Shown: positions 52,627 through 61,217 of the stretch, in pieces
How the letters are laid out: each line of letters begins with the position of its first letter
Position numbering within the stretch: position 1 is the first letter of the stretch
Assembly: GCF_001307295.1 (NCBI RefSeq)
Contig: NZ_CP012700.1
Location: 2,669,001 to 2,733,000 of the forward strand
DNA: 64,000 nt
From: Sphingopyxis macrogoltabida
GTDB taxonomy: Bacteria; Pseudomonadota; Alphaproteobacteria; Sphingomonadales; Sphingomonadaceae
Reading direction: 5' to 3'
Notes under the pieces: model-generated
Seen by the model: only the letters and a program-made list of their open reading frames with translations
Database searches by the model: none
Told to the model about the DNA's origin: nothing
Program-made: the position numbers and the translations under genes

Positions 52627-53883
52627 TCAGAACCAGAACCTTACGCCGACGACATAATTGGTGACGCTTGGATCCTCTCCGACGGCCCGCGCAAAATCCG
52701 CGCTGCCGCCGATGCGCCATTCCTGCGAAACGCCGACATAGGGTGCGAACTCACGTGCGAACTCGTATCGCAGACGCAGGCCCGCCTCGATCCGGTCGAG
52801 ACCGGCACCGATGCCCAGCTCCGAAATGTCCTGCGCAGAAAGCGCGAGTTCGGCTCTCGGTTGGAGGATCAGTCGCTGCGTGATGCGCTGGTCGAGTTCA
52901 GCCTCGATCCGTGCGGTCACATCGCCTTTGGTGGAGACGAAAACTGCGGCATCGACTTCGAACTGGTAAGGCGCGAGCCCTTGGATACCGATCACTGCAT
53001 GGGTGCGCTCGGGGCCAGTCAGATCCTGGCGGACACCGGCCTGAAAATCGAAGAAGGGTGCAATGGCGCGGCTCCAGAGCGCCTGGACCTCGGCACCCTC
53101 GATGGGCTCCCCGAAGCTGCCCTCGCCTTCCGACTTGAACCAGAACTTGTCGATATCGCCGCCATAATAGCCCTGAACATCCCAAAGATAACCGTCGCCC
53201 CCTTCGCGGGCGCGGAATTCTAGCCGGTCGCCCTGGAACCAGAATTGGATGCCACCATCGGTCTCGCGGATGAGTTCGCGCCGCGCTTCGTCCATGGCGT
53301 CCTCGCCCCAGATAGAAGCTGCCGCACGCGCGGGGCCGCTACCTGCCTCGGGAGGAGGCGGCAGCAACCGGATATCATCGTCCGAGCCCATCTGCATCGC
53401 CGAGTGGTCCATGCCCTGCATGTCCTGCGTGCCCGTCTGCCCATGGTTCATCCGGCTATGATCCATCTGCCCGTGATCCATCGACGAGCTATCGGCGTCC
53501 GCCTGCGGCATCGAGCCGTGATCCATTTCCGCGTGGCCCGCGGAGGACGAACTTGGACCGGCAGCATCCATCGGCATCGTCATGCTCGACTGATCATCCT
53601 GAGCGGTCATCGAACCATGATCCATGGTAGAATGATCTATGCTAGGGTGGTCCGTGGCAGCTTCAGGCTGGGCAGCGGGTCCGCATGCATCTTCGGCTAC
53701 CTGATGGCCCATCGCGCGATGGGGCTCGGCTTCTTGCTCGCACTTTGTCTTGGCAGCGGCCTGCGGCCCGGCACCCTTCTGCTGCGCCATTGCTGAATGA
53801 TTGTGATCCTGCGCCGCGGCGGGCACCGCAACAACTGAAACGGCCGCAACCGAGGCGAGCGAGCTAAAGACAGGAGTCTTCAT
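52627..53883 (-). CDS. copB: Copper resistance protein B (outer membrane)
   Basis: 418 residues: a signal peptide (VAAVSVVAVPAAAQ), a long His/Met/Asp-rich region with MDHGSM-type repeats (residues ~80-165), and a C-terminal CopB β-barrel (FWFQGDRLEFRAREGG, WDVQGYYGGDIDKFWFKSEGE, VGVRFWF at the end). It is thought to bind or export copper at the outer membrane together with CopA. Its ATG overlaps the copA stop (ATGA). Confidence 0.94.
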   Translation of the reverse strand: MKTPVFSSLASVAAVSVVAVPAAAQDHNHSAMAQQKGAGPQAAAKTKCEQEAEPHRAMGHQVAEDACGPAAQPEAATDHPSIDHSTMDHGSMTAQDDQSSMTMPMDAAGPSSSSAGHAEMDHGSMPQADADSSSMDHGQMDHSRMNHGQTGTQDMQGMDHSAMQMGSDDDIRLLPPPPEAGSGPARAAASIWGEDAMDEARRELIRETDGGIQFWFQGDRLEFRAREGGDGYLWDVQGYYGGDIDKFWFKSEGEGSFGEPIEGAEVQALWSRAIAPFFDFQAGVRQDLTGPERTHAVIGIQGLAPYQFEVDAAVFVSTKGDVTARIEAELDQRITQRLILQPRAELALSAQDISELGIGAGLDRIEAGLRLRYEFAREFAPYVGVSQEWRIGGSADFARAVGEDPSVTNYVVGVRFWF

Positions 53884-55688
53884 GCTGTGCTCCCATCTGG
53901 GTTGGCAACGGTAACGATTTGAAACATACCGGCATGCATGTGGTAGAGTAGGTGACAGTGGAAAGCCCAGTCGCCCGTCTCGTCCGCCGTCAGGTCGAAC
54001 TGCGCGTTGCCGCCCGGCTGCACGACAACCGTGTGTTTGAGCGGTTGGCGGTCTCCAGGCGCGCCATTGACCAATTCGAAAAAATGGCCGTGGAGGTGGA
54101 TGGGGTGCGCCATCATCGTATCGTTGATTAGCTTCACGCGCACGCGCTCGTTATAGGCAAAGCGGATCGGTTCGTCGGAGACGGCGGAGAACTTCTTGCC
54201 GTCGAACGACCACATGTAGCGCTCCATGTTGCCGGTGAGGTGTATTTCCATCCGCCGTGAAGGAGTTCGCGGATCCTTGTTCGGCACCAGTGCGCGAAGC
54301 TTGCGGTAGTCGAGCGTTCGATGGGGAACATCGGCAAGACCGATGCCGGGATCGCCCATTCGGTCGACCGGATTCATCGACACCATGTCGAGACCCGGCC
54401 CCACCTTCACATCGGGCGGCAAGCGCGAGGTATCGCGCATTTTCATGCCCGACATGCCGGCCATGCCAACCATTTCGGTATCGCCGGAGGAACCGTGATC
54501 CATCCCCGCCATGTCGCCGCCATTGCCGTGGTCCATTCCCGACATGCCGGCATCGCCGCCCGAGCCGTGATCCATACCGCTCATTCCCATGTCTGCCATG
54601 GTCAAGAGCGGCGGATCGCGCAGGGGCGGAATTGCGGCGCGCGCACCGGGTGCGCTCGCAAGCGTGCCGATCCCCATGCCCGAGCGGTCCATGGATTCCG
54701 CCACCAGTGTGTAAGCTTGTTGTTCGCCCGGCGTAACGACGACATCATATGTCTCGGCAACGCCAATCTGGAACTCGTCGACCTCGACCGGTTCGACATC
54801 CTTCCCGTCCGCCTGCACGACAGTCATCGGCAGGCCGGGAATACGGATGTTGAAGAAGGTCATGGCGCCGGCATTGATGAAGCGCAGCCGCACGCGTTCG
54901 CCAGGCCGGAAAAGGTATTCCAGATTGTCGAGCGGGCCATGACCGTTGAGAAGGTAGGTGTAAGCCGCGCTCGACACATCGAGGATGTCGGTCGGCATCA
55001 TGCGCATTTTCGCCCACATCCGGCGATCCTCACCCGAAAGCGGGTAGTCGTCGGTCCAGGTGTTCTGATTGTAGTTGAAGTAGCCTTCGCCCTTCTTCAG
55101 TTTGTCGAAAATCGTGTGCGGGGACATGGCGCTGAACTCGCTCAGAACCACGATATATTCGCGGTCAGCCTGAACCGGATCGGGCCCTTCCGGATCGACC
55201 ACGATCGCGCCGTAGTGTCCGGCCTGTTCCTGCAGGCCGCTATGCGAGTGCCACCAATAGGTGCCCGCCTGACGAACCGGGAATTCTGCGGTGAAGGTTT
55301 CTCCCGGCTTGACGCCGGGGAAGCTCACGCCCGGCACGCCATCTAGCTGAAACGGCACGAGCAGGCCATGCCAGTGGATCGAGGTATCTTCCTGGAGTTG
55401 GTTGTGCACATTGAGCCGGACTGTCGTACCTTCCTGCAAGCGCAACAGCGGGCCGGGGATAGTGCCGTTGACGGCAATGGCACCGCCGCGCCTGTTACCC
55501 GTCGCGAAGGCCGACCGCGCAACGGTGAGGTCGATATTCGGCCCGGACACTTCGTCCAGCCCTTTGCGGGCATTTCCCGCCGAGATATCCGCGCCGCGCG
55601 CCCAAGCGGGCATGGCGCCGCTGAGACCAAGCAAGCCCAAGCCGCCAGCGCTTGTGCCGAGGAATTTTCTGCGATTTACGATTGTCAT
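53880..55688 (-). CDS. copA: Copper resistance multicopper oxidase CopA
   Basis: 602 residues. A Tat signal (NRRKFLGTSAGGLGLLG) leads to the periplasm. The copper ligands are visible in IHWHGLLVP, YWWHSHSGLQ, HPIHLHGHFFEL and WAFHCHLLYHMHAGM. A Met/His-rich insert with MSGMDHG-type repeats lies at residues ~360-420. It oxidises Cu(I) in the periplasm. The start at 55686-55688 is the last codon before IS-flank DNA; in-frame sequence further upstream belongs to the IS1380 element. The insertion has removed the native leader, so current expression must come from the IS end or from read-through. Confidence 0.94.
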   Translation of the reverse strand: MTIVNRRKFLGTSAGGLGLLGLSGAMPAWARGADISAGNARKGLDEVSGPNIDLTVARSAFATGNRRGGAIAVNGTIPGPLLRLQEGTTVRLNVHNQLQEDTSIHWHGLLVPFQLDGVPGVSFPGVKPGETFTAEFPVRQAGTYWWHSHSGLQEQAGHYGAIVVDPEGPDPVQADREYIVVLSEFSAMSPHTIFDKLKKGEGYFNYNQNTWTDDYPLSGEDRRMWAKMRMMPTDILDVSSAAYTYLLNGHGPLDNLEYLFRPGERVRLRFINAGAMTFFNIRIPGLPMTVVQADGKDVEPVEVDEFQIGVAETYDVVVTPGEQQAYTLVAESMDRSGMGIGTLASAPGARAAIPPLRDPPLLTMADMGMSGMDHGSGGDAGMSGMDHGNGGDMAGMDHGSSGDTEMVGMAGMSGMKMRDTSRLPPDVKVGPGLDMVSMNPVDRMGDPGIGLADVPHRTLDYRKLRALVPNKDPRTPSRRMEIHLTGNMERYMWSFDGKKFSAVSDEPIRFAYNERVRVKLINDTMMAHPIHLHGHFFELVNGAPGDRQPLKHTVVVQPGGNAQFDLTADETGDWAFHCHLLYHMHAGMFQIVTVANPDGSTA

Positions 55689-55694
55689 CCTAAA

Positions 55695-57365
55695 CCCACA
55701 TTTCCCAAGTAAGGCGCTGATTTCGCTGTCCTGACCATTATATTTCCTATATAAAACATGGTGTTGAAGGCTGCGAGGGGCGCGTTTCATGGATCACCCA
55801 GAGGGTGCGGGCTTGCAACGGGCAGATCGGGTGGATTTCGACCCTCGCGTGCGGCTGGAATTTCGCGGCACGCAGCTCAGTTCCGACGGCGGCCTTCTGG
55901 TGATGCGCGAGCTTGATGACGCGCTCGGGTTGTCCGATTTGGCGTCAGCGGCGCTGCGCGATACTCGCTCTGGCAAGAACACGGTCCATCGGCTCGACGG
56001 CCTGTTCCGGCAATCAGTCTTTGGGCGGCTGGCCGGATACGAGGATGTCAACGACGCCAACCGTCTCGCCTGCGATCCGGTCATGCGCCAAGTTGTCGGC
56101 GGCAGAGCGGTCGATGCACAAGCGGCCTCGGCATCGCAGATGGGACGGTTCGAGACCGAGACGCTGGCTCTGGCCGGGAACCGTGCCGCGCTGGCCGACC
56201 TGAACGGGCAATGGATCGACCGGTTCCATGACCGTAACGGGCTGAAGTACATCGTTCTGGACATGGACAGCTCGGTCAGCCCGACCCATGGCGACCAGGA
56301 AGGGTCCGCCTGGAATGGCCATTTCGACTGTAGCTGCTATCACCCCAACTTTCTGTTCAACCAGTTCGGGATGCTGGAACGCTGCGCCCTGCGCCATGGC
56401 AACGTCCACAGCGCCGATGGCTGGCGTGATGTTCTCGACCCCGTCATTGCGCGCTACGCGGAGCGCGACCTTGGTGGCAGGTTCTTCCGGGCCGATGCTG
56501 CCTACGCGATCCCGGCGATCTATGAGCGATTGGAAGAAGCGCGGTTCTTCTACGCCATCCGGCTGCCCGCAAACGCGGTCCTCAAGGACAAGATCGCGCA
56601 TCGGCTAACGCGCCCTGTCGGGCGGCCGTCACTGACCAAGGTCAAGCGGTTCTTCGAGGAATTCGAGTATCAGGCGGCGTCCTGGGACAAGGAACGCCGG
56701 GTGATCGCCAAGATCGAATGGCATCCGGGCGAACTGTTCCCGCGTGTCGGCTTCATCGTCACCAACCTGCCGATGGAGCCGGACTGGGTGGTGCGGTTCT
56801 ACAACCAGCGCGGCACCGCCGAGCAGCACATCAAAGAGGGCAAATACGCCTTTCGCTGGACGCGGCTGTCGTGCCGGAAGTTCCGCGACAATGAGGTGCG
56901 GCTGCAACTGCACGCCCTGGCGTACAACCTGGCCACCTTCTTGCGCTGCATCGAGCTGCCCGAGGCCATGGCCGACTGGTCGTTGACCAGCCTGCAACTG
57001 AAGCTGATCAAGATCGGGGCACGTGTGGTCCGTCACGCCCGCACCATCACCTTCCAGCTGGCCGAGGTCGCTGTCACCGGCACGATGGTACGCGCCATCC
57101 TCGCCGCTATCCGCCGATTGCGAGCGCCACCGCTATGCGCATGATCGCGATCCACGCTCAAACTGAACGAAAGCGGCTGGACAGATCTGTCCGCTGCGCT
57201 GAAAAACGCCGCCCCTGGGCAAGGAAACAGCGGCTTCGCGGTCTGATCCGTCCAGATCCAGCAGTCTGCGCGACCGCAGGTGCCGCTTGCGGCAGAAAAT
57301 CCTTGTCTAGCGCTCGGATACAGGCGATCTTCACCTCAAACGCCACGCCACTTGGGGAATGCAGG
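55695..57365 (+). mobile_element. IS1380-family insertion sequence
   Basis: About 1671 bp. The left end CCCACATTTCCCAAGT (from 55695) and the right end (reverse strand from 57365) CCTGCATTCCCCAAGT form imperfect terminal repeats. It carries one transposase gene. The flanking bases directly outside the two ends do not match (CTAAA on the left, TATAA on the right). CTAAA recurs only at 59095-59099, beyond the P450 and amidohydrolase sequences, suggesting that the moved unit was larger than the IS. The part after the transposase gene (57145-57365) is non-coding. Confidence 0.8.
55789..57144 (+). CDS. IS1380-family transposase
   Basis: 451 residues. DDE-type positions appear in YIVLDMDSSVSPTHG, FFRADAAYAIPAIYE and YNQRGTAEQHIKEGKYAF. 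The order DSSVSPTHGDQEG and CYHPNFLFNQFG is characteristic of the IS1380 family. Full length (~450), no frameshift seen. Confidence 0.95.
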   Translation: MDHPEGAGLQRADRVDFDPRVRLEFRGTQLSSDGGLLVMRELDDALGLSDLASAALRDTRSGKNTVHRLDGLFRQSVFGRLAGYEDVNDANRLACDPVMRQVVGGRAVDAQAASASQMGRFETETLALAGNRAALADLNGQWIDRFHDRNGLKYIVLDMDSSVSPTHGDQEGSAWNGHFDCSCYHPNFLFNQFGMLERCALRHGNVHSADGWRDVLDPVIARYAERDLGGRFFRADAAYAIPAIYERLEEARFFYAIRLPANAVLKDKIAHRLTRPVGRPSLTKVKRFFEEFEYQAASWDKERRVIAKIEWHPGELFPRVGFIVTNLPMEPDWVVRFYNQRGTAEQHIKEGKYAFRWTRLSCRKFRDNEVRLQLHALAYNLATFLRCIELPEAMADWSLTSLQLKLIKIGARVVRHARTITFQLAEVAVTGTMVRAILAAIRRLRAPPLCA

Positions 57366-57454
57366 TATAATTGTCTTGTGCTTCCGGTCCGGGATCGCGT
57401 AAAACGGCAGCCAAACGCGGCGTGATCGCATTAACTATTTTCAGGGAGACATTC

Positions 57455-58702
57455 ATGAACGAGCAGTTGCAAGGGGCTACAACCCAGACGGCAAGCGCCC
57501 AGCCGCTGTTCAACCCGCTGTCTCCGGACTTCATCCGCGATCCCTATCCCTCCTACGACAAGCTGCGCACGCACGCGCCGGTGCTGCATCTGCCGGCGCT
57601 GAACGGCTATCTCGTCAGCCGCAATGCCGACGCGGCGCTGGTGCTGCGCGACAAGCGGTTCGGCAAGGATTACGTCACCCGCATCACGCGCCGCTTCGGG
57701 CCGGAAGCGCTGAACGAGCCTGTTTATCGCGCGATGGGCCGCTGGATGCTGACGCAGGATCCGCCCGACCACACCCGCCTGCGCGGCCTTGTCGTCAAGG
57801 CGTTCACGGCGCGCCGCGTCGAGGACATGCGTCCGAAGATCCAGGCGATCGTCGACGACTCGATCGACCGGGTGATCGGGCAGGGCCGCATGGACCTGAT
57901 CTCGGACTTCGCGTTCCGCCTGCCAGTCATCGTCATCTGCGACATGCTCGGCATTCCGGAGACGGATCGCGAAATCTTCTTCAAGCGCGAGCGCACCGGC
58001 GGCCGTCTGCTCGATCCGGTGCCGCTGTCGCGCGCCGAGATCGACGAGGCCAATGCCGCGCACGCCAATTCCGAAGCCTATTTCCAGCGGCTGTTCGATC
58101 TGCGCCGCCGCGAGCCGGGCGACGACCTGACGACTCAACTGGTTCAGGCGGAAGAGGCCGGCAGCAAGCTCAGCAACGAAGAGCTGACCGCGAACATCAT
58201 CCTGCTGTTCGGCGCGGGTCACGAGACCACGGTGAACCTGATCGGCAATGCGCTGCTGGCGCTGCATCGCAATCCGGACCAGCTCGAACTGCTGAAGTCC
58301 AACCTGTCGCTGATGCCGAACGCGATCGAGGAATTCCTGCGCTACGACTCCTCGGTGCAGCTCACCTACCACGTCGCGATGGAGGATGTCGAGATCGGCG
58401 GCGTGAAAATTCCGCAGGGCGACAACGTGATGTGTCTGCTCGGCTCGGCCAATCACGATCCGGCTGTCTATCCCGATCATCCGGATCGGCTCGACATCAC
58501 GCGGCCGAACGTGCGGCCGCTGTCGTTCGGCGGTGGTATTCACTTCTGCCTCGGCGCGCAGCTCGCGCGGCTCGAAGCCGAGGTCGCGCTCACGACGCTG
58601 CTGCGCCGGATTCCGAATCTGCGCATCGACGACGTGGAAAATCCGAAGTGGCGGCCGACCTTCGTGCTGCGCGGCCTCAAGGAGCTTCCGGCCAGCTGGT
58701 GA
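57455..58702 (+). CDS. Cytochrome P450, acquired with the IS1380 element
   Basis: 415 residues of a soluble bacterial class I P450. The oxygen-activating helix is LFGAGHETTVNLIGNAL, the ExxR motif is EEFLRYDSS, and the heme loop is FGGGIHFCLGAQLARLE with heme-ligand Cys365. It needs ferredoxin and a reductase, which are not encoded nearby. GGGAGA lies 8 bases upstream of the ATG. It has no functional link to the copper genes around it. Together with the amidohydrolase start that follows, it looks like a piece of Bradyrhizobium/Rhodopseudomonas-type DNA (a recollection of gene order, not checked). Substrate unknown. Confidence 0.93.
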   Translation: MNEQLQGATTQTASAQPLFNPLSPDFIRDPYPSYDKLRTHAPVLHLPALNGYLVSRNADAALVLRDKRFGKDYVTRITRRFGPEALNEPVYRAMGRWMLTQDPPDHTRLRGLVVKAFTARRVEDMRPKIQAIVDDSIDRVIGQGRMDLISDFAFRLPVIVICDMLGIPETDREIFFKRERTGGRLLDPVPLSRAEIDEANAAHANSEAYFQRLFDLRRREPGDDLTTQLVQAEEAGSKLSNEELTANIILLFGAGHETTVNLIGNALLALHRNPDQLELLKSNLSLMPNAIEEFLRYDSSVQLTYHVAMEDVEIGGVKIPQGDNVMCLLGSANHDPAVYPDHPDRLDITRPNVRPLSFGGGIHFCLGAQLARLEAEVALTTLLRRIPNLRIDDVENPKWRPTFVLRGLKELPASW

Positions 58703-58795
58703 ATGCGCGGCCCGGCGAAGCGCCGGGCTGAAATCCGCGTGACTCGCCTTTGCGATGTGGCATAACGTGCCGCGATCAAGCGGAGCGCGCGAGCC

Positions 58796-59098
58796 ATGCC
58801 TGTCATCGACCGGATCAAGGATTTCCAGAACGATCTCGTGGCGATCCGCCGCGATATTCATGCGCATCCGGAAATCGGCTTCGAGGAAACCCGCACCAGC
58901 GCCATCGTCGCCGACCTGCTGGAGACCTGGGGCATCACCGTGCATCGCGGCGTCGGCGGCACCGGCGTCGTCGGCGAACTGCGCGGCAACCACAACAGCA
59001 ACAAGCGGATCGGCCTGCGCGCCGACATGGACGCGCTGCCGATCCTTGAGACGACGGGTCTGCCTTACGCTTCGACCGTGCCGGGCAAGATGCACTAA
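58796..59098 (+). pseudogene. M20-family amidohydrolase, 5' fragment
   Basis: 100 codons matching the N-terminus of hippurate-hydrolase-like M20 peptidases (IRRDIHAHPEIGFEETRTS, GLRADMDALPI, TTGLPYASTVPGKMH). The usual protein is ~390 residues, and the metal-binding ACGHDGH that should follow KMH is replaced by a stop codon supplied by the joining sequence. The cut at about 59095 is therefore a recombination point. No product of this length would keep the active site. Confidence 0.9.
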
Positions 59099-59106
59099 AA
59101 AGGCTC

Positions 59107-59152
59107 CTGAGGGGTTTCCTTCCGTTACGAACGGAAGGACCTAATCCCTCAG
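59107..59152. promoter_or_regulatory. Large hairpin between the ECF sigma gene and the former copA start
   Basis: CTGAGGG and CCCTCAG close an outer stem, and CCTTCCGTT-ACG-AACGGAAGG forms a perfect inner stem. Read from the sigma-gene side it is followed by AGGAGCC and then TTTTTAG, after which copA would have begun before the insertion. It could be a terminator, a processing site or an operator. Confidence 0.6.
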
Positions 59153-59709
59153 AACTTCTCGAATTTTTCGCGCAGGCGCTGCCTTGCCCGGTAGACGCGG
59201 GTCTCGATCGCTTTCTCGCTCACGCCTAGCAAACTTGCGGCTTCTGCCTGGCTGCGCCCATCGATACTCACCAGCACAAGGGCTTCGCGCAGCCGGACCG
59301 GGAGCCGTTCGATTTCGGCTCTAAGCAAGCTCAGTTCCTGACGGGCCGCCGCGCGGTTTTCCGGATCGGGACTTTCATCCGCGACGAGAGCTGCATCGTC
59401 TGCCGACACCAGTCCAAAGTAACGTTTCGCTTTTCTGGTTCTGAGCCGGTCGCGGCACTTATTGAGGACCACCGTAGTCAGATAGGGGCCGACTGGTCTT
59501 TCAGGGTCGAGGCGATGCCTCGCGACCCAAACCGATGCCAGGCCGTCCTGGACAGCGTCTTCGCCCTGTGGTTGGCTTCCAAGCATACGCGTCGCGAGGG
59601 TCAGCAGTCGGCCAATATGTGGCTCAACCAGCGCAGTGAACGCGGCTCTGCTTCCCTCGACAGACTGCCGGACCAACTCCTGCTCGTGGTCGCTTCCGTG
59701 CGAAGACAC
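59149..59709 (-). CDS. ECF sigma factor (CnrH-like)
   Basis: 186 residues. Region 2 is ALVEPHIGRLLTLATRMLGSQPQGEDAVQDGLASVWVA (in parts) and region 4 is IERLPVRLREALVLVSIDGRSQAEAASLLGVSEKAIETRVYRARQRL (in parts). It follows genes for a CnrX-like sensor and a CnrY-like membrane protein in the same order as cnrYXH of Cupriavidus. It probably drives its own operon and, originally, the copper genes downstream. Confidence 0.9.
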   Translation of the reverse strand: MSSHGSDHEQELVRQSVEGSRAAFTALVEPHIGRLLTLATRMLGSQPQGEDAVQDGLASVWVARHRLDPERPVGPYLTTVVLNKCRDRLRTRKAKRYFGLVSADDAALVADESPDPENRAAARQELSLLRAEIERLPVRLREALVLVSIDGRSQAEAASLLGVSEKAIETRVYRARQRLREKFEKF

Positions 59710-59715
59710 GGTCGA

Positions 59716-60150
59716 TCAGTCGCGCGGAGCGTTGGTCAGAGCATCGGAGACCTGACGGTCGAACAAAAGCTTTTGGTCCGGGTCGAGCAGTTCGCGCATA
59801 TCGAAGACATGGCGCACGGTCGCTTTCTGGAGTGCGCCCATCTTCTCGTGGACGTCATCGATCGCGGCGCTCACTTCGGGGCCGTATTCGTGTTCGGCCT
59901 CCATTGCCCTTGCGAGCCGGGCATTGGCCGCGCGCAGCGAGGCTTCCAGTTCTGATTTTTCTACGGCATAGCGGCTTTCCAAGGCTTCAAGCCGTGAGTT
60001 TTGCTCGGGGCTGAGCTCTAGCTCATCATGAACGAACTGGTGCAATCCGCCGCTTGGTTCCCCGTCGCGCCAATAATCCGATGCAAAGGCACCGAGGCAA
60101 CCAGCGAGCGCTGCAAGCAGGATGGCGAAGAGTATATGCTGCGTCTTCAA
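59716..60150 (-). CDS. CnrX-like periplasmic metal sensor
   Basis: 144 residues: an N-terminal membrane anchor (ILFAILLAALAGCLGAFA) and a helical periplasmic domain. H37, H41 (HQFVH), E58, H114 and M118 (HVFDM) have exactly the spacing of the five Ni/Co ligands of Cupriavidus CnrX (H42, H46, E63, H119, M123). It should bind metal in the periplasm and release the sigma factor through the CnrY-like partner. It sits 6 bases before the sigma gene. Which metal it senses here is open, as the neighbours are copper genes. Confidence 0.87.
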   Translation of the reverse strand: MKTQHILFAILLAALAGCLGAFASDYWRDGEPSGGLHQFVHDELELSPEQNSRLEALESRYAVEKSELEASLRAANARLARAMEAEHEYGPEVSAAIDDVHEKMGALQKATVRHVFDMRELLDPDQKLLFDRQVSDALTNAPRD

Positions 60151-60152
60151 TT

Positions 60153-60449
60153 CTAGCGCCCGCCTTCCAGAAGGGCTGCCGGAGACAGCCTTTCGCCGGA
60201 ATCAAAACTGGCGACAGCAAGCTTTGCCGAAGCATCGAGGTTGCGCGGGACCTCACTCGCTCCGAACCCTGCGCCCAGACCGACGACGAACAATCCGGAG
60301 AAAAGCGCTGCGCGCCGGCGCCTCTCAGCGATTACGCCCAACTCTCCAGCCCGGTGCCACACCCCATCCATGAGCTGATGGGGGTCGCTCGAACCGGTTT
60401 GCTGAGCCAGCGATGCCAGCGCGGCATCGAAAGAAGGGTGCTTGGTCAT
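60153..60449 (-). CDS. CnrY-like anti-sigma membrane protein
   Basis: 98 residues: a cytoplasmic N-terminal part (MTKHPSFDAALASLAQQTG), one membrane segment (AALFSGLFVVGLGAGFGASEV, in part) and a short periplasmic tail. Size, topology and position before the CnrX-like gene match CnrY, which holds the sigma factor at the membrane. Direct sequence similarity is weak, so the call rests mainly on context. Start MTKHPSF at 60447-60449. Confidence 0.7.
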   Translation of the reverse strand: MTKHPSFDAALASLAQQTGSSDPHQLMDGVWHRAGELGVIAERRRRAALFSGLFVVGLGAGFGASEVPRNLDASAKLAVASFDSGERLSPAALLEGGR

Positions 60450-60548
60450 GTTATACTCTTTGTAGCGATACACACAGCTATACGCTGAACTTCGCGCAAG
60501 CCCTTAAAGAAATTTGAGGGCTAGGCTCAGCGACTGCGTATCAAGGTT

Positions 60549-61217
60549 ATGCAAACCCGGCGACATCTGACCTTCCTTGCTCTTCTGATCGCGACCTTTT
60601 TGGCAGCGCCTCTCGGCGCGCACGAAGGTCATAAATCAAACATGTCCGATGAAGAGATGGTGATGATGGAAGCCAGCTCCATTGATGCAAAAACCAATCA
60701 CGGCACTGGTGGAGCAATTGCACACAGCCATAGTGCGAGCGCCGAACACAGCATGTCGGCCGACCAGATGATGCAACAAAAGATCGAGGAGAACCGCCTT
60801 ACCTCGTTCAGTGATCTATTGGCCAGACTGCATCCGATTGCAGCCCATTTCCCGATCGCGCTCTTTCTGGTCGCTGCGCTCACGGAGTTCGGCCTGATCC
60901 TCAGGCCCAGCCTGGGCCTTCAAACCACGGTTCGTTTTCTGGTGGCCGCAGGTGCAATTGGCGGACTTGGCACCGCCGCTTTTGGCTGGTTCGCAGCGGG
61001 CTGGCGACTTTCTGACCGATCCGAGACGTTGGCCATCCATCGTTGGAATGGCACTGCGATTGCGGCCGCCGGTCTGTTAGCCTGGTGGCTGAGTTCACCG
61101 GGCAAAAACCGTTGGTGGCTCAGACTGGTGCTGGCCATCATCGCCGGCGCGCTCATCGTCCAAGGCTATTACGGCGGCGAAATGGTTCATGGCCCCAACC
61201 ATATGGGGGTCATGTGA
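60549..61217 (+). CDS. DUF2231 membrane protein with His/Met-rich N-terminus
   Basis: 222 residues: a signal peptide (FLALLIATFLAAPLGAHEGH), a His/Met-rich periplasmic stretch (NHGTGGAIAHSHSASAEHSM), then LHPIAAHFPIALFLVAALTEFG, the DUF2231 hallmark, and four membrane segments, ending with EMVHGPNHMGVM. It is divergent from the CnrYXH-like genes. Its stop overlaps the methyltransferase start by one base (TGATG). Probably metal-binding; the exact role is unknown. Confidence 0.8.
   Translation: MQTRRHLTFLALLIATFLAAPLGAHEGHKSNMSDEEMVMMEASSIDAKTNHGTGGAIAHSHSASAEHSMSADQMMQQKIEENRLTSFSDLLARLHPIAAHFPIALFLVAALTEFGLILRPSLGLQTTVRFLVAAGAIGGLGTAAFGWFAAGWRLSDRSETLAIHRWNGTAIAAAGLLAWWLSSPGKNRWWLRLVLAIIAGALIVQGYYGGEMVHGPNHMGVM

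Noticed and set aside
55689..55790. Longer CopA with 34 extra N-terminal residues
   Set aside because: These codons are IS1380-end sequence; the Tat signal begins right after MTIVN.
50438..57365. Composite transposon bounded by the two insertion sequences
   Set aside because: They belong to different families with different ends, and each has its own target context.
57431..59095. Open frame of 554 codons on the minus strand
   Set aside because: Antisense to the P450 gene; High-GC antisense artefact.
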